Of a stretch of 64,000 nucleotides of DNA, positions 56,403-64,000 are shown piece by piece; the stretch's first letter is position 1, and every line of letters begins with the position of its first letter. The DNA lies in the NCBI RefSeq assembly GCF_918814575.1, contig NZ_CAKKNS010000004.1:1-64000 (forward strand), read 5' to 3'. This DNA is from Periweissella fabaria (lineage in GTDB: Bacteria; Bacillota; Bacilli; Lactobacillales; Lactobacillaceae). Below the pieces are notes generated by a model that was not told where the DNA came from, made no database searches, and was given only the letters and a program-made list of their open reading frames with translations. Both the position numbers and the translations under genes were made by a program.

Positions 56403-58607
56403 TTAATTTGAATTACCATCATTAGAACTTGAGCTTGAAGCACTATCGTTAGAACTTGAACTCGAACCACCATCATTAGTGTCAGTTCGGCGAGTCTGTT
56501 GAATACGTGAACCGCTCATATCTTTGTGATTCAATTCTGGTGCATTGGTTTGATACAAATCAACCGTTGACTGATCATGATTTTGTGAGAAGATACTCGT
56601 TGATTTCAGATGTAAATTATTCTCAATTTTATCTGCTTCCTTGATTCCATTTGGATATACATAATTATAGTTATCCGGGTTAACTTTTGGTAAGCCCGCC
56701 GGTTGATAGAATCGCAGTAGATTCTTTTCATTCAATGAATCTGATAAACTCAGCCCTTCTTTAACTTTAGCATTCCAGGCATTAATAGTCTTCATTAAAT
56801 CCGGTGTTTGGGCTAAAACATCACCCGTTTTAGTATCATAGACCGTTCCATTAATGTAATTATACCAAGGTGATACAAAACCACCATTCCGGAAGGCAAC
56901 GACTTGACTATGTTGTGGTGACATTAAATCTTGCCCAAACTGGACATACTCACGATTATCAATCCCTAGTAAGTGTTCCAAGGTTGGTAATACATCAATT
57001 TCACCACCATATTGATCTTGGACCCCACCATCAGTAAGGCCAGGAATGTGAATAATCAATGGTACTCGTTGTAATTCGGCATTATCATTATCATTCCAGT
57101 TCGTGGCATTTTTATCTAAAACAGGAGCTAAACTTGGGTTTTCACTATCTGATATTCCATAGTGATCCCCATATAAAAGCACGACAGAATTGTCATATAA
57201 GCCTGATTTCTTCAAATAATCAAAGAATTCTCGTACTGAATCATCCAAATAACGATTTGTGACAAAATAGTTATTAACAAGTTTTGAATCAGTAGTCGTT
57301 GTCTTAAAGCCTTTATCGACATCTTCACTATCTAATGAATACGGGAAGTGATTGGTAACCGTAATGTATTTAGCATAGAACGGTTGTTGTAAGTGTTCCA
57401 AATATTGAATTGAATCATGGAATAACAACTTATCTTTGAGTCCATATCCAGTCGCTCGATCCCCAGTTGTATCATAATAACTCGCATCATAGAAATAGTT
57501 ATATCCCATGTTTTTATACGTATTATTACGGTTCCAGAAGGCCGCATTATTCCCATGGAAAACTGCTGATGTATAATCACCTTGTTGTTTTAAAATATCT
57601 GGAGCTGCTTGGAATGTTTCATCACTACCAAGCTGTGCGAAAAGTGAACCTTGTGGCAACCCAAAAGTTGACGTTTCTAACATGTTTTCAGCATCAGATG
57701 TTTTTCCTTGACCAACTTGGTTAAAGAAATTTGAAAATGACAAACTTGATTTTGAATTATATAACGAATTCAAGAATGGTGTGATTTCTTTGCCATCAAT
57801 TTTACGATTAATCACAAATTGTTGGAAGCTTTCCAAGTGAATCACAATCACATTGCGGCCTTTAGCAATACCATAGAATTTAGGATTACCTGGCACGTAA
57901 TGACTATGCACGTATTTAAGGACACCCGTAATTTCTGAACTTTTGGCATTTTTTCGTAATTCGGCTGTCTTATGTGAATTAATTGCATCATACGTGGTAA
58001 ACGCATCTAAGCCCAAATATTTCACCATATATGTGCGGTCAAATTGGCGCGTCAATAATTGCGGACGACTCATATCAGCTAAGGCAATATTGAATAAGAC
58101 CAAAACACTAGCGCCAGTTACAGCAGCTAGCCCGCCCCACCGATTAGGACGTTGTTTATCAAATTTAATTTTACGTAACAACATCAAGCCAATAATTACA
58201 ATAAAATCAAGCCAAAAGAACATATCATGGAAGGCCGTTAGTTCATAGCCAGCCCCCCCTAATCCTTGGTTAACTTTGTTATAGCCTAAAATAACATTAA
58301 TCGTCACAAAATCTGTAAACTCACGGAAATAAATAACGTTAAGATATAATAAAACTGTATTTAGCGTATATGCCAATCCTAGCCAAGCATAGAAAAACTT
58401 AGCTGATCGGAAAAACCACGCTATCCCTAGTAACAAAATGGTTGTCGCAAAGGGATTAATCGCCATAATAAAGGCTTGGAATGGGGTTGCCACTCCTAAA
58501 GAGCCAAAATCAACGATGTATGCTAAGAGTGTCTTAGCCCAAAAAAGTAATACTAAGCACCAGAAAAAACCTTTTCGGGTGCTTAACATACGAAATAATT
58601 TTTGCAT
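56403..58607 (-). CDS. ltaS: Lipoteichoic acid synthase
   Basis: A 734-residue LTA synthase: five N-terminal helices (about 15-190), then an extracellular sulfatase-type domain. The catalytic Thr303 is in QGKTSDAE, with metal ligands in HLESFQ and YGDHYG; TVTNHFPYS matches the family. It polymerises glycerol phosphate from phosphatidylglycerol. Unlike most LtaS, the C-terminus carries a 50-residue Ser/Asn/Asp-rich tail (GGSSSSSNDSASSSSSNDGN). AAAGGA precedes the start. It is monocistronic. Confidence 0.94.
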   Translation of the reverse strand: MQKLFRMLSTRKGFFWCLVLLFWAKTLLAYIVDFGSLGVATPFQAFIMAINPFATTILLLGIAWFFRSAKFFYAWLGLAYTLNTVLLYLNVIYFREFTDFVTINVILGYNKVNQGLGGAGYELTAFHDMFFWLDFIVIIGLMLLRKIKFDKQRPNRWGGLAAVTGASVLVLFNIALADMSRPQLLTRQFDRTYMVKYLGLDAFTTYDAINSHKTAELRKNAKSSEITGVLKYVHSHYVPGNPKFYGIAKGRNVIVIHLESFQQFVINRKIDGKEITPFLNSLYNSKSSLSFSNFFNQVGQGKTSDAENMLETSTFGLPQGSLFAQLGSDETFQAAPDILKQQGDYTSAVFHGNNAAFWNRNNTYKNMGYNYFYDASYYDTTGDRATGYGLKDKLLFHDSIQYLEHLQQPFYAKYITVTNHFPYSLDSEDVDKGFKTTTTDSKLVNNYFVTNRYLDDSVREFFDYLKKSGLYDNSVVLLYGDHYGISDSENPSLAPVLDKNATNWNDNDNAELQRVPLIIHIPGLTDGGVQDQYGGEIDVLPTLEHLLGIDNREYVQFGQDLMSPQHSQVVAFRNGGFVSPWYNYINGTVYDTKTGDVLAQTPDLMKTINAWNAKVKEGLSLSDSLNEKNLLRFYQPAGLPKVNPDNYNYVYPNGIKEADKIENNLHLKSTSIFSQNHDQSTVDLYQTNAPELNHKDMSGSRIQQTRRTDTNDGGSSSSSNDSASSSSSNDGNSN

Positions 58608-58704
58608 TCGAGAAAATCCTTTAATTATTTTTATTCATGTCTTATCAATTCTACCATTAATAGTATAAAATGTTTTTTAAATCAATATTAAGGAAAAATT
58701 TATC

Positions 58705-59136
58705 ATGAAAATTAACGTCCAATTCGGTGCTAACACCCCAACTAGTCAAGATGCCTTAGCCATTCGTAAAGCTGTCTTTGTAACTGAACAAGGCATTAGC
58801 TTGAAAGATGAAATTGACCATCTTGATGATCAAACATGGCACTATGTAGCTTACTTGAACAATCAGCCAAGTGCAACCGCCCGTGTTATTGAGGATGCGC
58901 CTGGGCAATGGCATGTTCAACGCGTTGCCACCTTAGCTTCAGCGCGTCATCAAGGACTAGCTCATGCGATTATGACCAGAATCATAACTGATGCAACCGC
59001 TCATAATATTAACAGTTTAACACTGGGAGCACAAATTACAGCTCGTGGATTTTACGAAACTTTGGGATTTCAAGCGCATGGCCCAGAATTCATTGATGCG
59101 GGCATCGTCCATATTAACATGCTCAAAAATATTTAA
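58705..59136 (+). CDS. GNAT-family N-acetyltransferase (YjcF/ElaA-like)
   Basis: A 143-residue acetyltransferase with the acetyl-CoA segment VQRVATLASARHQGLAHAIM (about 72-91, motif A R/Q-x2-G-x-A form) and the typical YjcF ending FYETLGFQAHGPEFIDAGI, which faces the acceptor site. The acceptor is unknown. AAGGA precedes the start. Confidence 0.86.
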   Translation: MKINVQFGANTPTSQDALAIRKAVFVTEQGISLKDEIDHLDDQTWHYVAYLNNQPSATARVIEDAPGQWHVQRVATLASARHQGLAHAIMTRIITDATAHNINSLTLGAQITARGFYETLGFQAHGPEFIDAGIVHINMLKNI

Positions 59137-59195
59137 TTTTTATTTTTAATTCAAAGTAAGCTATAATTATAAATCAAAACGCAGAAGGGATTATC

Positions 59196-60872
59196 ATGCC
59201 TATCCAACCTATTACTGTCGACCATTGTATTACTAATGCCCAAGTTTTAGACGTCTTCAATCTAACTTTCAAACCAACCACATTGTGGATTTTAGCCGAT
59301 AAGATCTACGCTGTCGGTGACCAACCCAATTTAGTAGCTCATGACACCTTTGATGCAAATGGCCGTACCATCGTTCCTGGCTTCATTGATGCCCATATGC
59401 ATATCGAAAGTTCGCTCCTAAATCCGGTTGAATTTGGTAAATTAGCCTTAAAACGGGGTATTACGACAATTTTTGCTGATCCTCATGAAATTGCTAACGT
59501 ACAAGGGACGGATGGCTTAGACTACTTTTTAAATGAAGGCCTAAAAAGTCCGATTGATATTCAATTCATGTTACCTTCATCGGTACCAGCTGTTAGCTTT
59601 GAACATGCTGGTGCTAAATTAACCGCTAAGGACTTAAAGCCATACTACCAACGCGCTAATGTTGGTGGTCTTGCTGAAGTGATGGATTTTCCAGCATTAG
59701 CAAATGCTGATTCCGATATGTTAGCTAAAATTGCCGATGCGCACGCAGCTGGTAAACAAATTGATGGCCACACAGCTGGTCTCCAAACCCCGCAATTAAA
59801 TATTTATCGCCACTATGGTATCACTACTGATCACGAAGCCCGCACAGCCCAAGAAGCACTTGAACGCATTGCAGCTGGTTTCTATGTTTATCTCCGTGAA
59901 GGAACGGTTGAGCGTGATTTAGAAAGACTCCTACCAGCAGTAACACCTGATAACTACCATCGTTTCGCCTTCTGTACGGATGATAAAACTGTAGTGGATA
60001 TGTTTAATGAGGGTGGGGTCGATTTTAATATCCAAAAGGCCATCGCATTAGGGATGTACCCAGCTATGGCTTATACATTAGCTTCATTTAATGGTGCCCA
60101 GTCGCATGCAATCAATGATTTAGGGGCGCTTGCTCCTGGCTTTAAAGCGGACCTTGTTGTCCTAGAAGATGTCGAAACCGTTGCAATTAATCGTGTTATG
60201 AAAGCTGGTGCTTGGCAGGCAGATAACCCAACTGCCCCCACCCCATGGCCATATACATCCATGAATTATACAATTGGTGATTTAAACTTACCGATTGCTA
60301 CTGGCCGAGCCCGCGTGATTGGCGTTATTCCCGATCACATCGATACGGAAAGTTTAGTATTAAATGTTCCCACTGAAAATGGCTTTTTTATCGCTGATAC
60401 GCAGCAAGATCTAGCGAAAATAGTTGTTGTTGAACGCCATAATAATCTCCCCAATACAGGTGTTGGTATCGTCAAAGGCTTCCAATTTAAAGCCGGTCAA
60501 CATGGGGCCATCGCTAGCTCGGTTGCACATGATTCTCATAACTTAATCGCCACCGGTACTGATGATTCTCTCATCACTAAGGCCATTGAGGCGATTGGTG
60601 CCGTTGGTGGTGGTTTGGCGGTTGTTAATGGCGCTGGTGAAGTGACTTGCTTACCGCTTCCAATTGGTGGTTTAGTTTCTAATGAAAATTACCAAACGGT
60701 CTGGGCAGAATACCATGCCTTATTGGCGGCATTTAGCGAAATCAGTACCGCTGAATATGATCCTTTTATTACCTTGTCATTTTTAGCATTACCAGTCATC
60801 CCCTCCCTTAAAATAACTGATCAAGGTTTATTTGATTTTGAGAGCTTTAGTTTTGTCAGTTGTGAAATATAA
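59196..60872 (+). CDS. ade: Adenine deaminase
   Basis: A 558-residue amidohydrolase that converts adenine to hypoxanthine. PGFIDAHMHIESSLL (about 60-74), TIFADPHEIANVQG, IDGHTAGLQ, TTDHEAR and FCTDDK hold the metal-binding histidines and acids. The C-terminal Ade domain with ASSVAHDSHNLIATGTDD (about 447) is intact. With codA it supplies bases for salvage. AGAAGGG precedes the start, and TATAAT at 59162-59167 is a likely -10. Confidence 0.93.
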   Translation: MPIQPITVDHCITNAQVLDVFNLTFKPTTLWILADKIYAVGDQPNLVAHDTFDANGRTIVPGFIDAHMHIESSLLNPVEFGKLALKRGITTIFADPHEIANVQGTDGLDYFLNEGLKSPIDIQFMLPSSVPAVSFEHAGAKLTAKDLKPYYQRANVGGLAEVMDFPALANADSDMLAKIADAHAAGKQIDGHTAGLQTPQLNIYRHYGITTDHEARTAQEALERIAAGFYVYLREGTVERDLERLLPAVTPDNYHRFAFCTDDKTVVDMFNEGGVDFNIQKAIALGMYPAMAYTLASFNGAQSHAINDLGALAPGFKADLVVLEDVETVAINRVMKAGAWQADNPTAPTPWPYTSMNYTIGDLNLPIATGRARVIGVIPDHIDTESLVLNVPTENGFFIADTQQDLAKIVVVERHNNLPNTGVGIVKGFQFKAGQHGAIASSVAHDSHNLIATGTDDSLITKAIEAIGAVGGGLAVVNGAGEVTCLPLPIGGLVSNENYQTVWAEYHALLAAFSEISTAEYDPFITLSFLALPVIPSLKITDQGLFDFESFSFVSCEI

Positions 60873-60884
60873 TTTTTATTAATT

Positions 60885-60919
60885 TAAACCATTGTTAACT
60901 AGCTTAACCGTGGTTTTTT
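60885..60919 (+). terminator. Terminator after ade
   Basis: Hairpin AAACCATTGTTAA/TTAACCGTGGTTT with T6 on the plus strand. Confidence 0.82.
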
Positions 60920-60979
60920 AATTACGACGCGCTATAATCAAAATATCAACAACTATCCTAATAATTATGAGGTATTGAT

Positions 60980-61852
60980 ATGCAAAAAATTGGTTTTATT
61001 GGTACAGGGGTCATGGGCGCAGCTATGATCACCAACCTTCTTGACGCTGGCTATCCTGTAACCGTCTATAATCGGACAAAAGTCAAAGCCGATGCGGTCG
61101 TTGCCCATGGTGCAACTTGGGCTGATACCCCAGCCGAAGTAACGCGCCAAGCTGATATCATTATTACAATCGTTGGTTATCCTAAAGATGTCGAAGAAGT
61201 CTATTTTGGCAAAGATGGTATCTTTAGTGGTGCCCATGCAAAACAAATTATCATCGATATGACCACCTCAACACCCGCATTAGCAACTAAAATCGCCAAC
61301 TACGCCCAAGCACATGATATCGCCGCACTTGATGCACCTGTTTCTGGGGGTGATATTGGCGCAAAAAACGGTACCTTAACCATTATGGTTGGTGGTTCAG
61401 AAACCGCATATCATGCTGTTGAACCAATTTTTACGGTTTTAGGTCATCAAATCAATCTGTTCGGGCAAGCCGGTGCTGGTCAACATACTAAAATGGCTAA
61501 TCAAATCATGATTGCTGCGACCATGATTGGGTTAAGTGAAATGCTAGTTTATGCTAAAGCGGCCAATCTTGATTTACAAAAAGTTTTAATGACTTTAAGC
61601 AGTGGTGGTGCCGATAACTGGAGTATGGATAACTATGTGCCACGTATCTTACAAGGTGATTTTCAACCTGGTTTCTATGCTAAACACTTACTAAAGGACT
61701 TACGCATTGCTTTAGATGGTGCTAACGAAATGCACCTTGATTTACCAGGTACTAAACTCGCTGAAAGACTCTACACTAAACTTAGCGAAGAAATGCACTT
61801 GGGGGATGAAGGGACACAAGCGCTCGTTAAACTATGGGCAAGTTTTCAATAA
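60980..61852 (+). CDS. Beta-hydroxyacid dehydrogenase (HIBADH/GarR family)
   Basis: A 290-residue NAD(P)-dependent dehydrogenase. GFIGTGVMGAAM (4-15) is the nucleotide-binding fingerprint; IDMTTSTP and DAPVSGGDIGAKNGTL bind the substrate, and the catalytic Lys is in GQHTKMANQ (about 169-177). The substrate is a small 3-hydroxyacid such as 3-hydroxyisobutyrate, tartronate or 6-phosphogluconate-like; no operon partner narrows it down. GAGGT precedes the start. Confidence 0.88.
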   Translation: MQKIGFIGTGVMGAAMITNLLDAGYPVTVYNRTKVKADAVVAHGATWADTPAEVTRQADIIITIVGYPKDVEEVYFGKDGIFSGAHAKQIIIDMTTSTPALATKIANYAQAHDIAALDAPVSGGDIGAKNGTLTIMVGGSETAYHAVEPIFTVLGHQINLFGQAGAGQHTKMANQIMIAATMIGLSEMLVYAKAANLDLQKVLMTLSSGGADNWSMDNYVPRILQGDFQPGFYAKHLLKDLRIALDGANEMHLDLPGTKLAERLYTKLSEEMHLGDEGTQALVKLWASFQ

Positions 61853-61861
61853 GCTTTAATT

Positions 61862-61892
61862 TACTCCTATACTACTAGTATAGGAGTTTTTA
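61862..61892 (+). terminator. Terminator after the dehydrogenase gene
   Basis: Perfect hairpin ACTCCTATAC-TACTA-GTATAGGAGT with T5 on the plus strand. Confidence 0.9.
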
Positions 61893-61962
61893 ATTAGGTC
61901 ATACCTTACCAACCTATTGTCACAGATTGCATAAAAATATTCTGTTACACGTAAAAAGCGCC

Positions 61963-62004
61963 ACAAAAAAACACCATAAGCATTAACTTTGGCGTCATTT
62001 TTTT
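61963..62004 (-). terminator. Terminator after uppP
   Basis: Hairpin ACGCCA...TGGTGT (one G-U) with T7 on the minus strand, followed by a second weaker GCGCC element. The rest of the 61893-62076 gap is featureless. Confidence 0.7.
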
Positions 62005-62076
62005 AGTAAGATAATTCAATTTTAACGAATGCTGTTTCAATGTTAGTAGTGTCAAAATAACTTATCAAAAAATTAT

Positions 62077-62922
62077 TTAGCTCAAGTTTCCTTGTAAGAC
62101 ACCCATTAAACCAAGAATAATAAAGACAATCCCTGCAACAATCCGGTAGTATCCAAAGGCTTTAAAGTCGTGGGTTTTGATAAAGCCAAGGAAGGTCTTA
62201 ATCGCAATGATTGCTACAATAAATGATACCAATGTTCCCATGAACAAGACCATTGTTTGGGGACCATTGAAAGTATTACCTTCCAATAAGAACTTACCAA
62301 CTTTTAGAATAGTTACCCCAATCATAGTTGGAATCGCAAGGAAGAAAGAAAATTCAGATGCGACAAATCGTGAAGCACCTACAAGAATTCCTCCAAGGAT
62401 AGTCGCTCCTGAACGTGAAGTTCCTGGTACAATACTCAAAACTTGGAATAAACCGATAAATAAAGCTGTTTTCCAAGGTAATGTGTATAAGTTAGCATGG
62501 CGCGGAGTTTGTTTTTCATTGTGTTTTTCAACAAAAATGAAAATTACCCCGTAGATGATGAAGAAGGCTGATACAACTTGCCAAGTCATCAAGTGAGCAT
62601 CCATCCAGTCATTCAAGGCTAACCCAACAACTACTGAAGGGAGAATCGCTACCACAACTTTAAACCATAAAATCCAAGTTTGTTTCTTTTCTTCAGCATC
62701 TTTTTTGCCAGAGAATGGATTTAATTTGTTAAAGTATAAAACAATCACAGCTAAAATAGCACCAAACTGAATAACATAATTAAACATATCCATAAATTGC
62801 TTTGATTCGCGCATGTGCACAAATTGTTCAGCAATAATGATATGCCCTGTTGATGAGACTGGTAGGAATTCAGTTAACCCTTCCACAATCCCAATAATTG
62901 CAGCTTTAATAAGTTCTAACAT
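62077..62922 (-). CDS. uppP: Undecaprenyl-diphosphatase (BacA)
   Basis: A 281-residue membrane enzyme that recycles undecaprenyl diphosphate, the carrier for peptidoglycan and teichoic acids. The two catalytic motifs EGLTEFLPVSSTGH (14-27) and PGTSRSGATILGG (about 166-178) are intact, and about eight helices are predicted. AAAGGAG precedes the start. It is monocistronic. Confidence 0.95.
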   Translation of the reverse strand: MLELIKAAIIGIVEGLTEFLPVSSTGHIIIAEQFVHMRESKQFMDMFNYVIQFGAILAVIVLYFNKLNPFSGKKDAEEKKQTWILWFKVVVAILPSVVVGLALNDWMDAHLMTWQVVSAFFIIYGVIFIFVEKHNEKQTPRHANLYTLPWKTALFIGLFQVLSIVPGTSRSGATILGGILVGASRFVASEFSFFLAIPTMIGVTILKVGKFLLEGNTFNGPQTMVLFMGTLVSFIVAIIAIKTFLGFIKTHDFKAFGYYRIVAGIVFIILGLMGVLQGNLS

Positions 62923-63137
62923 AGTTTCTCCTTTTACTTTGCGTACTTAGATAGTATACCAAAAGTAGTCATAAACAAATAGCTAGGAGTGATAATTTTA
63001 TAAAATATTCACTGTATTTAGGCTTATCAATACCTATTATTTACAATATAATCCCAATACATTCATTAGCGTATTCTTTAAATAATCTGTATAATATTGA
63101 TTAGGCCACAACGGCTTAGAAATGAGGATTTTAATTT

Positions 63138-64000
63138 TGGATAGTAGTCATATAATTACAAATTTAATTGTTATTTTTGTTGTGCTATTATTAGCTACAT
63201 TGTTTGTTGCCAGTGAATTTGCGTTGGTTAAGATTCGCATCAGTGCGCTTGAAGATGCTCAAAACCAATTACCCAAACCATCTAAAAAGATTGCCCGGGC
63301 AATTCACATGGTTAATAATCTAAATGAATATTTATCAACAACCCAAGTTGGGATTACCCTGGCTGGTTTAATTTTAGGTTGGCTTGGTGAATCAACAATT
63401 TCCGAGTTATTATTAAACCTTGGTTTTGTTGCGCACCTTTCAGATGGCCCAACTACAAAAATCATTGCATCCGTTGTCGCATTAGTACTATTAACTTATA
63501 TCGAAGTCGTTTTTACAGAATTGGTACCTAAAAACGTTGCTATCGATATGCCCATGAAAGTTTTAATGTTTGTTACCGGGCCGTTACACTTTTTCCATGT
63601 GATTTTCTATCCATTTGTATGGTTTTTAAATACATCCGCCAATCATACGGTTAAATTATTTGGCTTGAAGCCCGCTGACGAAAATGATGAAACATTCTCT
63701 GAAGCAGAAATTTTATCACTTTCTCGTAATGCCGTTCATGGTGGCCAATTATCACAAGAAGATTTTGTCTTTATGCAACGAGCGTTTCAAATGAACGATA
63801 AAGTGGCCGTTGATATTATGATTGACCGGACCCAATTAGAAGTCTTAGATATTACAACTACGGTTAAAGAAGCGTTGGCTTTTTACCTCCAAGAACAATT
63901 TTCGCGGTTCCCAGTTGTTGCTAACAACGATAAGGATAAAGTGCTTGGTTACGTCTATGCTTTTGATCTCGTCCGCCAAAGTCAAGTCGATGGTTCAATC
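63138..64000 (+). CDS. CNNM/HlyC-CorC-type membrane protein, truncated by the window end
   Basis: Open at the right edge; at least 287 residues visible. N-terminal DUF21 transmembrane module: helices ITNLIVIFVVLLLATLFVAS, YLSTTQVGITLAGLILGWLG and ASVVALVLLTYIEVVFTEL, with TELVPKNVA typical of the family. A cytosolic part begins near 180, and the CBS-pair domain begins with MIDRTQLEVLDI and EQFSRFPVV. The start is TTG at 63138 (MDSSHIITN), since GAGG lies 9 nt before it; ATG 63123 would lack a site. Family members are linked to Mg2+/cobalt handling. A TATAAT at 63090-63095 is a possible -10; the 62923-63137 gap shows nothing else. Confidence 0.85.

Overview
The window comes from the chromosome of a low-GC Gram-positive lactic acid bacterium. 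The 16S rRNA gene at the left edge (minus strand) reads like the Weissella branch of the Lactobacillaceae (Weissella or Periweissella; judged by eye, not by alignment). The protein content agrees: oppDFBCA next to pepO, PepX, PepF, a PepI-like peptidase, LtaS, CiaRH-like regulators, DUF3290/DUF421 and BioY/BirA. It is mostly core chromosome. There is no prophage, IS element or CRISPR array.

Layout. 1-2.1 kb: 16S gene with tandem promoters and an RNase III-type processing stalk. 2.1-10 kb: KimA-like K+ importer, deoxynucleoside kinase, universal stress protein cut short by an in-frame stop, heterodimeric ABC exporter, Nudix hydrolase, VOC-like protein. 10.1-16.7 kb: solitary NUMOD4 protein, alpha/beta hydrolase, pepF-XRE-methyltransferase group, pepO. 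16.8-25 kb: oligopeptide transporter (oppD-F-B-C, then two oppA genes with their own promoters and terminators). 25-28 kb: glutamine/glutamate-type ABC transporter. 28-32 kb: membrane protein plus Ser-rich exported protein, guanylate-kinase-like protein, and an amino-acid permease behind a leader with an aromatic-rich peptide and a terminator. 32-39.4 kb: pepX, bioY-birA with an operator-like repeat, PepI-like hydrolase, DUF915 lipoprotein, DUF421/DUF3290 pair. 39.4-44.1 kb: cshA, acpS, alr, mazF (no mazE), pgpA and a 110-nt rod-like RNA. 44.2-50.5 kb: CiaRH-like system, nucleoside hydrolase, TetR regulator facing an MMPL exporter. 50.5-53.4 kb: divergent codB/codA; codB is frameshifted in a T8 run and has a PyrR-type attenuator. 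53.5-64 kb: tRNA-Leu(AAG), sprT-like, tex, ltaS, GNAT, adenine deaminase, a beta-hydroxyacid dehydrogenase, uppP and a CBS-domain membrane protein cut by the window end.

Together the genes describe a peptide- and base-scavenging organism: peptides enter through Opp and are cut by PepF, PepO, PepX and the PepI-like enzyme; amino acids, biotin and cytosine enter through dedicated transporters; codA, ade, the nucleoside hydrolase and the deoxynucleoside kinase feed salvage. Envelope functions (LtaS, UppP, Alr, PgpA, CiaRH) are scattered among them.

The observations most worth a second look are the aromatic leader-peptide attenuator (31.77-32.08 kb), the rod-like RNA (43.49-43.60 kb), the two broken genes (usp, codB), the codB PyrR-like leader, the operator-like inverted repeats at birA and tetR, the solitary NUMOD4 gene and the A34 tRNA-Leu. 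All reading was by eye; no search or folding program was run.
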